Shown: positions 8,792 through 15,922, counted from the stretch's first letter. The stretch is 16,454 nucleotides of DNA from Streptomyces regalis (GCF_001509475.1 NZ_LLZG01000064.1:1-16454), one strand, 5' to 3'. Numbers and translations are program-made. Notes: generated from the letters alone by a model not told the origin.

Positions 8792-9325
8792 TCAGCTGAC
8801 CCGGTCCGCGATGGTTCGTGCGCACACCAGGGACTCGGTGTGTGTGGTGTCCACCTCCAGGTCGTAGGCGACGCCCTCGTGCACCACCTCCGCCTGCAGC
8901 GCGGCCATTCCCGGGACCCGGTCTCCCCGTGCGATCTCACGGCCCGCGGCGACCGCGCTCTCGCACCTGACGCCGACCCACAGCACGGCCAGCCCGTCGA
9001 GGGCCTTCCGCCAGCGCTCCTGGGACTCCGCTCCGCCGAGGAAGACGTCGTCGACGATGATCCTGGCGCCTGCACGGGCCATCGCGACGATGCCCTCCGT
9101 CCAGGCCGCCTGCAGCGCCATGAAGTCCGCGCCGACGCTCACGCCGCCGTCGGCGGCGAACGTGATCCCCGCGTCCGACGCCTGCATCTTCGCGGGCAGA
9201 GCGTCGACGAACGAGTCGACCCCGAACGCCGGCCACGGATCCGGCAGTACGGCCTGCAGGCACCGTACGATCCCGGACTTCCCCGAGCTGGAGCCACCGT
9301 TGAGAATGATCACCTGAGTCGCCAC
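8792..9325 (-). CDS. cpt: Chloramphenicol 3-O-phosphotransferase-like kinase
   Basis: A 177-residue P-loop kinase close to the S. venezuelae chloramphenicol phosphotransferase, which phosphorylates the 3-hydroxyl of the drug and so inactivates it. The P-loop GGSSSGKS is at 10-17, the catalytic base equivalent is Asp37 in AFGVDS (same number as in the reference enzyme), and [12 protein letters not shown] and LWVGVRCE are typical of it, as is [29 protein letters not shown]. The start was set to GTG 9325 because this puts Asp at 37 and gives the family length; a GTG at 9358 adds 11 residues with no match. No good ribosome site is seen, but TACTGT lies six bases before the GTG, so the mRNA may be leaderless. 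It lies 72 bp downstream of the thioester-protein gene, same strand. Resistance activity is likely by family, not proven. Confidence 0.93.
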   Translation of the reverse strand: MATQVIILNGGSSSGKSGIVRCLQAVLPDPWPAFGVDSFVDALPAKMQASDAGITFAADGGVSVGADFMALQAAWTEGIVAMARAGARIIVDDVFLGGAESQERWRKALDGLAVLWVGVRCESAVAAGREIARGDRVPGMAALQAEVVHEGVAYDLEVDTTHTESLVCARTIADRVS

Positions 9326-9397
9326 CGCGCCACAGTAGGGGCTCCTGCCGCTCGGCACGAAGCGGTTTTCGGCAGGCGCTCGCTGCTGCGTCGGCGC

Positions 9398-10825
9398 TCA
9401 GCCCTGCGTCCGCGCTTCCTTCTTGCGTACGAGGACCAGGCCCGCGCCGCCGATCAGGACCAGGCCGATGGCGATGCCCGCGATCAGAGGGGTCATGGTG
9501 GAGCCGCCGGTCGCGGCGAGGTTGGTGTCGTCGGATGTGGTGCCGACCGTGGCGGGGCTCGGCTCGCTGACGGTCTGGGTGACGGTGCCCACCTGGTCGG
9601 CCTCGGTCGCCTGCGTCATGCAGTCCAGGACCCCGGTGAAGCGCTGCTCGAAGCCGCCCGGGCCCTGGATGGTGAAGTCGTAGGCCTGGTCCTCCTGGAG
9701 CGGGATCGTCACCGTCCGCGACTCGCCCGCCGGGATGCTGTACTCGATCCCGAGCAGCTCGAAGGTGAAGGGCGCGTCGCCCTCGTTGGCCGCGGTGATG
9801 TCGACGCCGCCCTTGTCGCAGTTCTCCGCCGCGGACAGTGCGGGTATCGCACCGGTCCCCGCCCAGGTCGCGCTCGCCGTCGCCGAGACGGTCGACTCGC
9901 TGGAGCCGGCCAGGATCTGCGTCTGGCTGCGGCTCTCGGCGGCGAAGGCCCGCCCCACCGGCACGGTCGTCGAGGCCTGCACGATCAGCTCGGCCTGGCC
10001 GTCGGCGGCCTTCTCGGGTACCTCGAAGAACACCTGACCGCCGTCGGCCGCGGAGGTGACGGCCTTGCCGTCCTTGTCCACGATCCGCACCCCGCTGGTG
10101 GCGGCGTCCGCGGGCGGCGTCACCGTCACGCTGCCGGCGTTGGTGTGCACCGTCACCGGACCGAGCCGCTCACCGGGGTGGCCGGAGACCGCGGGCGGGT
10201 CGAGCGTCAGCGACGCCTGGGGTTCGGCCACGGCGCGTGCGTTCTGCTCCAGGTACTCCGCGAGCTTCTCGGCCTGCGGGTCGACGGCGTCGACGTCCAC
10301 GCCGTCCGAGTAGCGCCAGATGGCCACCTGGGTGCCGGCCGCCGCGTCCTGCTCGGTGAGGCCGCCCTTGACGCCCGCCTTGCCGGCGAGCGCCGCGAGG
10401 TCGTTCACCTGCGGGTAGGAGTTCTGCAGGATCCAGCGGATCTTGCCCGCGTCCTTGTTGGCGCCCAGCGAGGTGCCGCTCCAGGACGTCTCGTGGTACT
10501 TGGCGTCGCGCTGGGTGGGGTTGTGGATGTCGACGCAGTACGTCTGCAGGGTGCCGCCGCCGTCGACGGACATCTCGAACAGGCCCGCCGAGATCTCCTG
10601 GTCGCCGGAGTCGGCGTGGACGACCGCCGCGCCGTATGTCTTCAAGCCGCCTATGGTGGCGGTCGCCCCGCCCTGGCTCCGCGCCGTACCGTCGGCCGCG
10701 GCCGTGCCGGCGCCGGCCATCACCGAGGCGGCGACGAGCCCGGACACCAGGGTCGCCGTGGCGAGGCGGGCCGTCCCTCGTCCGCGCACCGACAGCGCAG
10801 AGAACGCAGAGAACGCAGAAAACAC
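9398..10825 (-). CDS. LAXTG-anchored thioester-domain (TED) surface protein
   Basis: A 475-residue secreted protein predicted to be covalently attached to the cell wall. Residues 13-45 form a signal peptide (RGRG, hydrophobic core, then AGTAAA as cleavage region). The thioester domain spans about 55-200: Cys97 in TYCVDIHNPT and Gln166 in GTQVAIWRYSDG are the pair that in TED proteins forms an internal Cys-Gln thioester able to bind host or surface amines. Beta-sandwich regions follow (about 205-405), with Cys336 and Cys402 able to pair. A Thr/Ser-rich stretch leads to the sortase signal LAATG (436-440), a hydrophobic helix (447-466) and the basic tail RKKEARTQG. The GTG start at 10825 has a good AAGGGGA 5 nt upstream. 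Residues 2-10 repeat FSA three times from a 9-bp tandem repeat. No sortase gene is in the window; a class E sortase should act on it. Natural ligand unknown. Confidence 0.92.
   Translation of the reverse strand: MFSAFSAFSALSVRGRGTARLATATLVSGLVAASVMAGAGTAAADGTARSQGGATATIGGLKTYGAAVVHADSGDQEISAGLFEMSVDGGGTLQTYCVDIHNPTQRDAKYHETSWSGTSLGANKDAGKIRWILQNSYPQVNDLAALAGKAGVKGGLTEQDAAAGTQVAIWRYSDGVDVDAVDPQAEKLAEYLEQNARAVAEPQASLTLDPPAVSGHPGERLGPVTVHTNAGSVTVTPPADAATSGVRIVDKDGKAVTSAADGGQVFFEVPEKAADGQAELIVQASTTVPVGRAFAAESRSQTQILAGSSESTVSATASATWAGTGAIPALSAAENCDKGGVDITAANEGDAPFTFELLGIEYSIPAGESRTVTIPLQEDQAYDFTIQGPGGFEQRFTGVLDCMTQATEADQVGTVTQTVSEPSPATVGTTSDDTNLAATGGSTMTPLIAGIAIGLVLIGGAGLVLVRKKEARTQG
10796..10822. 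repeat. 9-bp tandem repeat in the TED signal peptide
   Basis: Read on the minus strand, TTTTCTGCG, TTCTCTGCG and TTCTCTGCG follow one another in frame as codons 2-10 of the thioester-domain gene, giving Phe-Ser-Ala three times. It keeps the frame and looks like a slippage expansion just before the charged part of the signal peptide. Confidence 0.85.
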
Positions 10826-10909
10826 AGAATTCCCCTTCGAGCAGGACCCGTTGACGTGGGGGAGGAGGTCCCACCAGCAGAATCAGAAGCCCCGAGAGCT
10901 ATGTCCGGC

Positions 10910-10915
10910 ATCCTA
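10910..10915 (-). promoter_or_regulatory. Candidate -10 box of the TED gene
   Basis: On the minus strand TAGGAT matches the Streptomyces -10 consensus (TAGRRT) and lies about 85 bases upstream of the GTG at 10825. No good -35 hexamer is seen at 16-19 bp; GGGAAGC lies a little further up. Transcription would give a leader of roughly 75-80 nt. Confidence 0.4.
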
Positions 10916-11002
10916 GGGACGCGCCGCACCACGCTTCCCTGTGATCCCGTCGGAGGGCCGATCCGACTCGGAATCGTTATCGCCAAGATCCGTTGCGAGC
11001 AG

Positions 11003-11054
11003 GGCTTATCGACAAATCCACCGGGGTCGTTCGGAACGCATTCGTCGATAAGCC
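11003..11054. promoter_or_regulatory. 11-bp inverted repeat with 30-nt spacer
   Basis: GGCTTATCGAC (11003-11013) and GTCGATAAGCC (11044-11054) are exact inverted repeats. They sit 45 bp after the ssbB stop and about 180 bp before the TED start, so they could be a long-loop terminator of ssbB or a two-site operator for the surface gene. The A/T-rich core TTATCGA stands out in this high-GC DNA. Confidence 0.5.
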
Positions 11055-11098
11055 GTAGTTCGGTCAGCTTCGGCGTCGGCAGCCGCGAGTGACTGACG

Positions 11099-11563
11099 TC
11101 ACGTCACCGCTGCTGGTTCCGGGGCCTGTTGGGATACGTCCTCCGCGGGTTGCGTCTCCCAGTTGGGCTCCGGTCGGTCCGACGCGGCGGCGGCTCCCGT
11201 CTCCGGCCTGGGGGTGCGCCGGAAGGCCGAGGTGCCACGGGCGAGGTCGTGACCGATCGCCAGCGCATCGATGTCGGCCGAGGTCCAGCTCTGCCCCTCG
11301 CGTACGTCCGAACGCACCTTCAGCCTGCCCTGCACCACGACGGGATCACCCACGTTCAGCGACCCGGCGGCGTTCGTCGCGAGCTGCCGATTGGCCCACA
11401 CGGTGAAGAAGTTGGTGTGCCCGTCGGTCCACTCGTTCTTCCCGCGGTCCAGGTAGCGCGAGGTCACCGCCAGCCGGAACCGCGCCGACGGTCCCGTCGT
11501 CAGTTCCCGGTACACGGGCTGCGTCGCCACGTTCCCCACCGCGCAGATGATCGTCTCGTTCAT
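11099..11563 (-). CDS. ssbB: Single-stranded DNA-binding protein, SsbB type
   Basis: A 154-residue SSB with one OB fold over residues 1-110: MNETIICAVGNVATQPVYRE, then ARFRLAVTSRY, TNFFTVWANRQLA, VGDPVVVQGRLKVR and SWTSADIDALAIGHDLARGTSAF. The C-terminal 45 residues are short, Pro/Ala/Glu-rich and end PEPAAVT, without the acidic DDxPF-type tip that recruits partner proteins in the housekeeping SSB. This fits the SsbB paralogue of Streptomyces, reported to act in chromosome segregation during sporulation, rather than SsbA, which lies between rpsF and rpsR. ATG 11563 is preceded by GGAGGGG with a 6-base spacer; the longer frame to 11641 lacks a ribosome site. The gene stands alone, downstream of the dynamin-like gene pair on the same strand but 333 bp away, with its own apparent regulatory region. 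Confidence 0.94.
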   Translation of the reverse strand: MNETIICAVGNVATQPVYRELTTGPSARFRLAVTSRYLDRGKNEWTDGHTNFFTVWANRQLATNAAGSLNVGDPVVVQGRLKVRSDVREGQSWTSADIDALAIGHDLARGTSAFRRTPRPETGAAAASDRPEPNWETQPAEDVSQQAPEPAAVT

Positions 11564-11606
11564 CTCGAACCCCTCCCTCGCCCGCCGTTCCAGCCGGGCG
11601 GATACG

Positions 11607-11627
11607 CGTACGGGCCCGTCCCGTACG
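11607..11627. promoter_or_regulatory. 8-bp inverted repeat upstream of ssbB
   Basis: CGTACGGG (11607-11614) and CCCGTACG (11620-11627) are exact inverted repeats with a 5-bp spacer, 44-64 bp before the ssbB ATG. The position suits an operator or a leader hairpin. CGTACGG is a common word in this DNA, which lowers its weight. Confidence 0.4.
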
Positions 11628-11669
11628 GCTGCGTCCGACATGACGGCCGCACGGCCCAGGCCCGTCCCG

Positions 11670-11702
11670 GTACGCCTCTCGTACGTCCCCGGTACGTCCC
11701 TG
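11670..11702. repeat. Three helically phased 11-bp direct repeats (GTACG...)
   Basis: GTACGCCTCTC (11670), GTACGTCCCCG (11681) and GTACGTCCCTG (11692) follow one another with an exact 11-bp period, 107-139 bp upstream of the ssbB start. Tandem 11-bp units are the layout bound by OmpR-family response regulators such as PhoP in Streptomyces, whose unit begins GTTCACC; these units match 4-5 of those 7 bases. A binding site is inferred, the regulator unknown. Confidence 0.5.
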
Positions 11703-11791
11703 CCGCCGCCGTCCCGTCACCGCGGCCGACCACGTCCATCGCGATCGCCGCGAAGCCAGACTGCCTCCGCCGGGCCGAGCCCGCTGAGCCC

Positions 11792-11818
11792 TGTGGATCA
11801 CCGCCGACCTGTGGATAT
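11792..11818. promoter_or_regulatory. Pair of DnaA-box-like sites
   Basis: TGTGGATCA (11792-11800) and TGTGGATAT (11810-11818), part of an 18-bp-period direct repeat of CCTGTGGAT, each match 8 of 9 positions of the E. coli DnaA box (TGTGGATAA strand) and 7 of 9 of the Streptomyces form. They lie upstream of ssbB. Two sites could titrate DnaA or link ssbB to replication; chance is possible. Confidence 0.35.
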
Positions 11819-11896
11819 CTCCATCACCGGAACGAGTGAGGCCACCTGCAAGGCCACCTGCCCCCCTTCCCCAAGCTCGCCCACAGGGCCCTCAGT

Positions 11897-14248
11897 TCAC
11901 CTCGTCGCGACCCCCGCCCCCATCACTCGCCCGTACTGCTCCCGAACCTCCCGATAGCGCAACAGCTCCGCCGCCACCGGATCCAGCACCCGGGCCCGCC
12001 CGCACCCGGCCGCCGCCTCTCTGAGCCGCCGCTCCGCCTCCAAGCCGTACCGCCGTGCCGGTCCCCGTGCCGCGATGCGGCACCCCCACTCGACGAGCGG
12101 ACCGCCGACGATGCCGGCCACCATCAACAGCACCGGCACGCCCAGGTTGGGCGCCATGACCCCGATGATCTGCCCCACCAGCCAGAGCCCGCCGACGACC
12201 TGAAGGATCGTCATGGCGGCCTGCACCAGGACCGCCGCCGGCCACCAGCCCGGCCGCGGCGGCCGCCCCGGCGGCAGTCCGGCCCGCGCGGCCAGGTCGT
12301 CCAGCGCCTCGGGCAGCCCCTGGGCCCCCCGTACGGCCGCCTCGCGCACCGCCTGTGCCCAGGCCGTGGGCAGCCCGGCCGACGCATGGTCGGCGACCGT
12401 CCGCACCGCCTGTTCGACGCGCTGGCGCGCGGTGGCCTCCTCGTCCGTCTGGCCGCGCAGAGTCAGGCGTCCCGTCGGGGGTTCGCCCCGGTCCTGGTAC
12501 CAGCGCCACAGCCGCAGCCAGGGCGTCCCGCACGCGCGATTGGCGTTGCGCAGCCACGCCCGCTCGGCGGCCTCGCCCGCGGCCGTGGCGCCGATCGCGT
12601 CCGCGAGCCGGGCGGAGAACTCGTCCCGCGCGTCCTCGCTCAGCCCGCTCCGCCGGCGCGCGGCGTACACGGGCCGCAGCCGCCACCCGGCAGCGTCCAC
12701 GTCGGCCGAGATCCGGCGCGCCGCGGCCCCGCGTTCCGCCACGAACTGGCCGAGCGCCTCGCGCAGATCACCGACGCCGTCCCCGGTGAGCGCGGACAGC
12801 GCAAGCACGGTCGCGCCCGGTTCGCCGTGCTCGCCCAGCGCGATGCCATCCTCGTCGAGCAGCCGCCGCAGGTCGTCGAGGACCTGGTCGGTGGCCTCCC
12901 CGGGCAGCCGGTCGATCTGGTTGAGGACGACGAACATGATCTCGGCATGCCCCGCCATGGGCCGCAGATAGCGCTCATGCAGCATGGCGTCGGCGTACTT
13001 CTCGGGGTCGACCACCCAGATGACCGCGTCGACGAGCGCCAGGACGCGGTCGACCTGCTCGCGGTGCTGTACGGCCGCCGAGTCGTGGTCGGGCAGGTCG
13101 ACCAGGACGAGCCCGCGCAGCTGCCCGTCCGCGGTCGCGTTCTGCGCCGGGCGCCGCCGCAGCCGTGGCGGGATGCCGAGCCGGTCGATGAGGCCGGCCG
13201 CGCCGTCGCTCCAGCTGCACGCGAGGGGGGCGGCGGTCGTCGGACGTCGTACGCCCGTCTCCGAGATGGTCACTCCGGCGAGCGCGTTGAAGAGCTGCGA
13301 CTTGCCGCTGCCGGTGGCGCCGGCGATCGCGACGACGGTGTGCTGACCGGAGAGCCTGCGCCGCGACGCCGCCTCGTCGAGCACCTTGCCCGCCTCGGCG
13401 AGCGTCTTGCTGTCGAGCCGGGCGCGGGAGAGCCCGACCAGTTCACGCAGCGCGTCGAGCCGCGACCGCAGCGCCCCGTCGTACGCGAGCGGCATCACGA
13501 CCCGCGGGCCGGCGGCCCGGGGCTCCACGGCAGGGGGCTGCTGCTCCGAGGCCGCGGTCTCACTCACCCGCCGTGCGATGAGCCCGTCGTCCCAGGGGGT
13601 CGAGGATTCCGTACCGGAGGGGGAGTCCGTGGGGGTGGGCTCCGCACGGGAAGGGGACTCCGTACGCGATGGTGCCTCCGTGCGCGAGGCGGGCTCCGCA
13701 CGAGACGGGGACTCCGCGCGCGAGGAGGACCCGGGGCGCGACGAGGACTCCGCACGAGACGAGGGAGGCTCCGGACGCGAGGAGGACGGCGTACGGGACG
13801 GGGACGGCGTACGGGACGAGGGCGGCGTACGACGTGAGGTGTCGCCGCTCTCACGGCCGCCGGCGTCGGAGCCGCCCTCGCGCGCGCCGGTGTCGCCGTC
13901 CCCCACGCGCGCGTGGTCGTCGTCCGGCCCGTCCTCCCGCTTCGCCGGCTTCCTCCAGAGCTTGCGCATCTCCGACTCCTCGGCCGCAGCGGGGCTCTCG
14001 CCGTCGCCGGGATCTCCCTCCGCGCGACCCTCTGCGGGGCGTCCGCTTTCGGAAGGAGTGTCTGCACCGCGAGGGTCCGCTGCACCGCGGGCGCCCGCCG
14101 CATCGGGAGCGCCCTCGGCAGAGACCCTTGCAGGGATGTCCACGGGGATGTCCCCAGGGATGTCGGTTTCCCGTGCGTCGTCCATCATGACGCCGTCCTC
14201 CCGCTGATCGGCGTGCTCCGTGTGGTCCTGGTCAGTGACGGCAGTCAC
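11897..14248 (-). CDS. dynB: Dynamin-like/YfjP-family GTPase with membrane segments (DynB-like)
   Basis: A 783-residue GTPase. Residues 1-240 are disordered: an acidic/Ala-rich start and an Arg/Ser/Pro-rich repeat (136-217) built from PSRTE/SSRAE-like units. The G domain has G1 GATGSGKS (310-317), PTT (336-338) as G2 candidate, DLPDHDS (384-390) at G3, NQID (443-446) at G4 and SALTGD (485-490) near G5. Helical stalk-like sequence follows, then two hydrophobic segments at about 668-697 and 702-720, placing it in the membrane. Start GTG 14248 has GAAGGAGAGG just upstream, inside the end of the preceding gene; only three bases separate them, so they are co-translated. In Streptomyces a paired DynA/DynB system stabilises FtsZ rings at sporulation septa, and the partner layout (soluble first gene, membrane second gene) fits. 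GTPase call is sure; the dynB name is from memory of that pair. Confidence 0.88.
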   Translation of the reverse strand: MTAVTDQDHTEHADQREDGVMMDDARETDIPGDIPVDIPARVSAEGAPDAAGARGAADPRGADTPSESGRPAEGRAEGDPGDGESPAAAEESEMRKLWRKPAKREDGPDDDHARVGDGDTGAREGGSDAGGRESGDTSRRTPPSSRTPSPSRTPSSSRPEPPSSRAESSSRPGSSSRAESPSRAEPASRTEAPSRTESPSRAEPTPTDSPSGTESSTPWDDGLIARRVSETAASEQQPPAVEPRAAGPRVVMPLAYDGALRSRLDALRELVGLSRARLDSKTLAEAGKVLDEAASRRRLSGQHTVVAIAGATGSGKSQLFNALAGVTISETGVRRPTTAAPLACSWSDGAAGLIDRLGIPPRLRRRPAQNATADGQLRGLVLVDLPDHDSAAVQHREQVDRVLALVDAVIWVVDPEKYADAMLHERYLRPMAGHAEIMFVVLNQIDRLPGEATDQVLDDLRRLLDEDGIALGEHGEPGATVLALSALTGDGVGDLREALGQFVAERGAAARRISADVDAAGWRLRPVYAARRRSGLSEDARDEFSARLADAIGATAAGEAAERAWLRNANRACGTPWLRLWRWYQDRGEPPTGRLTLRGQTDEEATARQRVEQAVRTVADHASAGLPTAWAQAVREAAVRGAQGLPEALDDLAARAGLPPGRPPRPGWWPAAVLVQAAMTILQVVGGLWLVGQIIGVMAPNLGVPVLLMVAGIVGGPLVEWGCRIAARGPARRYGLEAERRLREAAAGCGRARVLDPVAAELLRYREVREQYGRVMGAGVATR
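13598..13843. repeat. Degenerate Ser-Arg-rich coding repeat in dynB
   Basis: The DNA for residues 136-217 of the second GTPase is built of degenerate GACTCCGCACGAGA-like units, translating as (P/S)SR(A/T)E repeats. It keeps the frame, and the repeat explains the open frames seen on the opposite strand. Such linkers often vary in length between strains. Confidence 0.75.
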
Positions 14249-14251
14249 CGG

Positions 14252-15859
14252 TCACCTCTCCTTCAGCAGTACGGACAGCGCGGCGATGAGTTCGGCCTGG
14301 GGGTCCGGATGGACTTCCAGAGCGTCGAGTGGGGCGAGCCGGCGCTCGCGTTCGTTGTGCATGACCCGGTCCAGGTGCTCGGCGAGCAGCCGCCCGGCCC
14401 GGTCGCGCAGCCGCAGCGCCCCGTGCGCCCCGATCCGCTCGGCGAGCCCCTCCCCCGCGGACCGCGCCCGGCGGGCGCCCAGCAGCGCGGTGGCGACGAG
14501 GGCGGTCACGACCTCGGAATCGGGGACGACGCTGCGGTCATGGACTCTCACCTCGTCCTCGGCGTACTCCTCGAGCTCCCGCCGCCATCGCCGTACGGCC
14601 AGGCCGATGCGGTGCTCGACACTCGCAGGCCTCGGGTCCCGGTCCGTCAGCTCGGGGGCGGCGGCGGCCGGTTCGCGCCGCCAGGCGTCGTCGACGCGCT
14701 CGTCGGCGGCGGTGACGGCGCACAGCAGGAGAGTGCTCAGGCTGTCCACCAGCGAGTCGAGGAGCTCCCCGGCGGAGCAGTCGAGCGGGAAGGCGCGCCA
14801 GCGCTTCAGTGCGTCGCCGGCGAGTACGGCGCCGGCCTGCAGCCGGCTCCGCACGCGCGCGTACTCGCTGTCGTACGCGCTGTCCACGGCGGCCGTGAGC
14901 CGCATCGCGGCCGCGTACTGGGCGGCGGCCGCACCGGCGAGCTCGGGCAGGCGGGCCTTGAGGGAGTCGAGGAGGCCGTAGGCCGTACGGGCCACGACGT
15001 GCTGCCGAGCCGCCGGATCCTGGGCCTGCTGGACGAGCCAGGTGCGCAGTGCCGCCACGGCGCTGGCCGGCAGCAGTCCGCCGCCCCAGGCCGACTCGGG
15101 CAGCTCCGGCACGGTGAAGCGGGGTACGTCGCCGAGGCCGGCCTTGGTGAGGAGTGCCCCGTACTGCCGCGACACCTCGGACACGACCTGATGGGGAACC
15201 CTGTCGAGCACGGTCACCAGGGTGGCGTCGTACTCCTTGGCGGTACGCAGCAGGTGCCAGGGGACGGCGTCGGCGTACCGCGCGGCCGTGGTGACCATGA
15301 CCCAGATGTCGGCCGCGCAGATCAGTTCGGCCGCGAGGGCGCGGTTGTCGGCGAGCAGCGAGTCGATGTCGGGTGCGTCGAGGAGGGCGAGGCCGGCCGG
15401 CACCGTGTCGGCGGTCTCGACCCGCAGCACACGCGCGCCGTCCTCGCCCGGCAGCATCAGTTCGTCCGCCGGATCGTGCTCGGGCACCCACACACGTGTG
15501 AGATCAGGCAGTACGCGCATCCCGCTGAACCAGTGATGATCCTCGGGATGGCAGACCAGCACCGGGTTGCGCGTCGTCGGCCGCAGCACGCCCGCCTCGG
15601 TCACGCGTCTGCCCACGATGGAGTTGACGAGCGTCGATTTCCCGGCCCCGGTGGACCCTCCCACCACGGCCAACAAGGGCGCTTCGGGTTCTCTCAGGCG
15701 GGGCACCAAATAGTCGTCGAGCTGCGCGAGCAGTTCGTCGCGGTTGGCACGCGCGCGTGGGGCCCCCGCCAGGGGCAGCGGGAAGCGTGCGGCAGCGACA
15801 CGGTCGCGCAGGGCGGAGAGTGCGTCGAGCAGCTGAGGCCGTACGTCCAAGGTCACCAC
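14252..15859 (-). CDS. dynA: Dynamin-like/YfjP-family GTPase, soluble (DynA-like)
   Basis: A 535-residue GTPase without membrane segments. G1 is GSTGAGKST (68-76), G2 candidate RPTTRNPVL (93-101), G3 region DAPDID (161-166), with VTVLDRV (215-221) where the NKxD motif is expected, so G4 is degenerate. The rest is helical and Ala/Arg/Leu-rich, including [15 protein letters not shown] and a C-terminal [32 protein letters not shown]. It is the first gene of the pair and its stop lies 3 bp before the second. GTG at 15859 ([21 protein letters not shown]) is my start, with GTG 15856 as alternative; an ATG at 15898 adds [13 protein letters not shown] and lacks a ribosome site. TAAAAT lies 16 bp before 15859, so the mRNA leader may be very short. 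Role by analogy: partner of the membrane GTPase in sporulation septation. Function is inferred. Confidence 0.88.
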   Translation of the reverse strand: MVTLDVRPQLLDALSALRDRVAAARFPLPLAGAPRARANRDELLAQLDDYLVPRLREPEAPLLAVVGGSTGAGKSTLVNSIVGRRVTEAGVLRPTTRNPVLVCHPEDHHWFSGMRVLPDLTRVWVPEHDPADELMLPGEDGARVLRVETADTVPAGLALLDAPDIDSLLADNRALAAELICAADIWVMVTTAARYADAVPWHLLRTAKEYDATLVTVLDRVPHQVVSEVSRQYGALLTKAGLGDVPRFTVPELPESAWGGGLLPASAVAALRTWLVQQAQDPAARQHVVARTAYGLLDSLKARLPELAGAAAAQYAAAMRLTAAVDSAYDSEYARVRSRLQAGAVLAGDALKRWRAFPLDCSAGELLDSLVDSLSTLLLCAVTAADERVDDAWRREPAAAAPELTDRDPRPASVEHRIGLAVRRWRRELEEYAEDEVRVHDRSVVPDSEVVTALVATALLGARRARSAGEGLAERIGAHGALRLRDRAGRLLAEHLDRVMHNERERRLAPLDALEVHPDPQAELIAALSVLLKER

Positions 15860-15875
15860 ATGCGAAGAATGCCCA

Positions 15876-15881
15876 ATTTTA
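15876..15881 (-). promoter_or_regulatory. Candidate -10 box of dynA
   Basis: TAAAAT on the minus strand lies 16 bp upstream of the GTG at 15859. It fits the TANNNT pattern of Streptomyces promoters; transcription starting about 7 bp downstream would leave a leader near 10 nt. No -35 hexamer is seen at the usual distance. Confidence 0.35.
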
Positions 15882-15922
15882 GGGGAATTCTGAAGCATAT
15901 GAGCATGTCTGCGCGCCGACGG

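Larger units (their letters stand above)
10826..11098. other. Intergenic region between ssbB and the TED gene
   Basis: No convincing gene is present. The region holds a TAGGAT -10 candidate for the thioester-domain gene, a short inverted repeat GTGGG/CCCAC in its leader (10856-10860 with 10870-10874), a near-palindrome TCCGACTCGGA (10962-10972), and an 11-bp inverted repeat with a 30-nt spacer (11003-11054). The part around 10970-11055 is less G+C-rich than flanking genes, as expected for a regulatory region. Confidence 0.6.
11564..11896. promoter_or_regulatory. Upstream region of ssbB, no gene seen
   Basis: This 333-bp gap contains no convincing coding frame on either strand. It holds, from the ssbB side outward, an inverted repeat (11607-11627), a triple 11-bp repeat (11670-11702), and two DnaA-box-like sites (11792-11818). 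The 3' end of the dynB transcript also lies here; AGGGCCCT just past the dynB stop is a short palindrome, but I see no strong terminator. Confidence 0.6.

Noticed and set aside
8790..8801. Perfect 12-bp palindrome GGTCAGCTGACC at the stop of the phosphotransferase gene
   Set aside because: Without a loop it cannot form a useful RNA hairpin, and a single palindrome of this size is expected occasionally; an operator for ettA is conceivable but unsupported.
8840..11092. Plus-strand open frame of 750 codons
   Set aside because: It crosses antisense through the phosphotransferase and TED genes plus an intergenic gap, and has no recognisable domain.
12386..13837. Plus-strand frame of 483 codons with GLRTRRG-like repeats
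   Set aside because: It is the antisense of the GTPase G domain and the Ser/Arg repeat; the repetitive look comes from the real gene's repeat.
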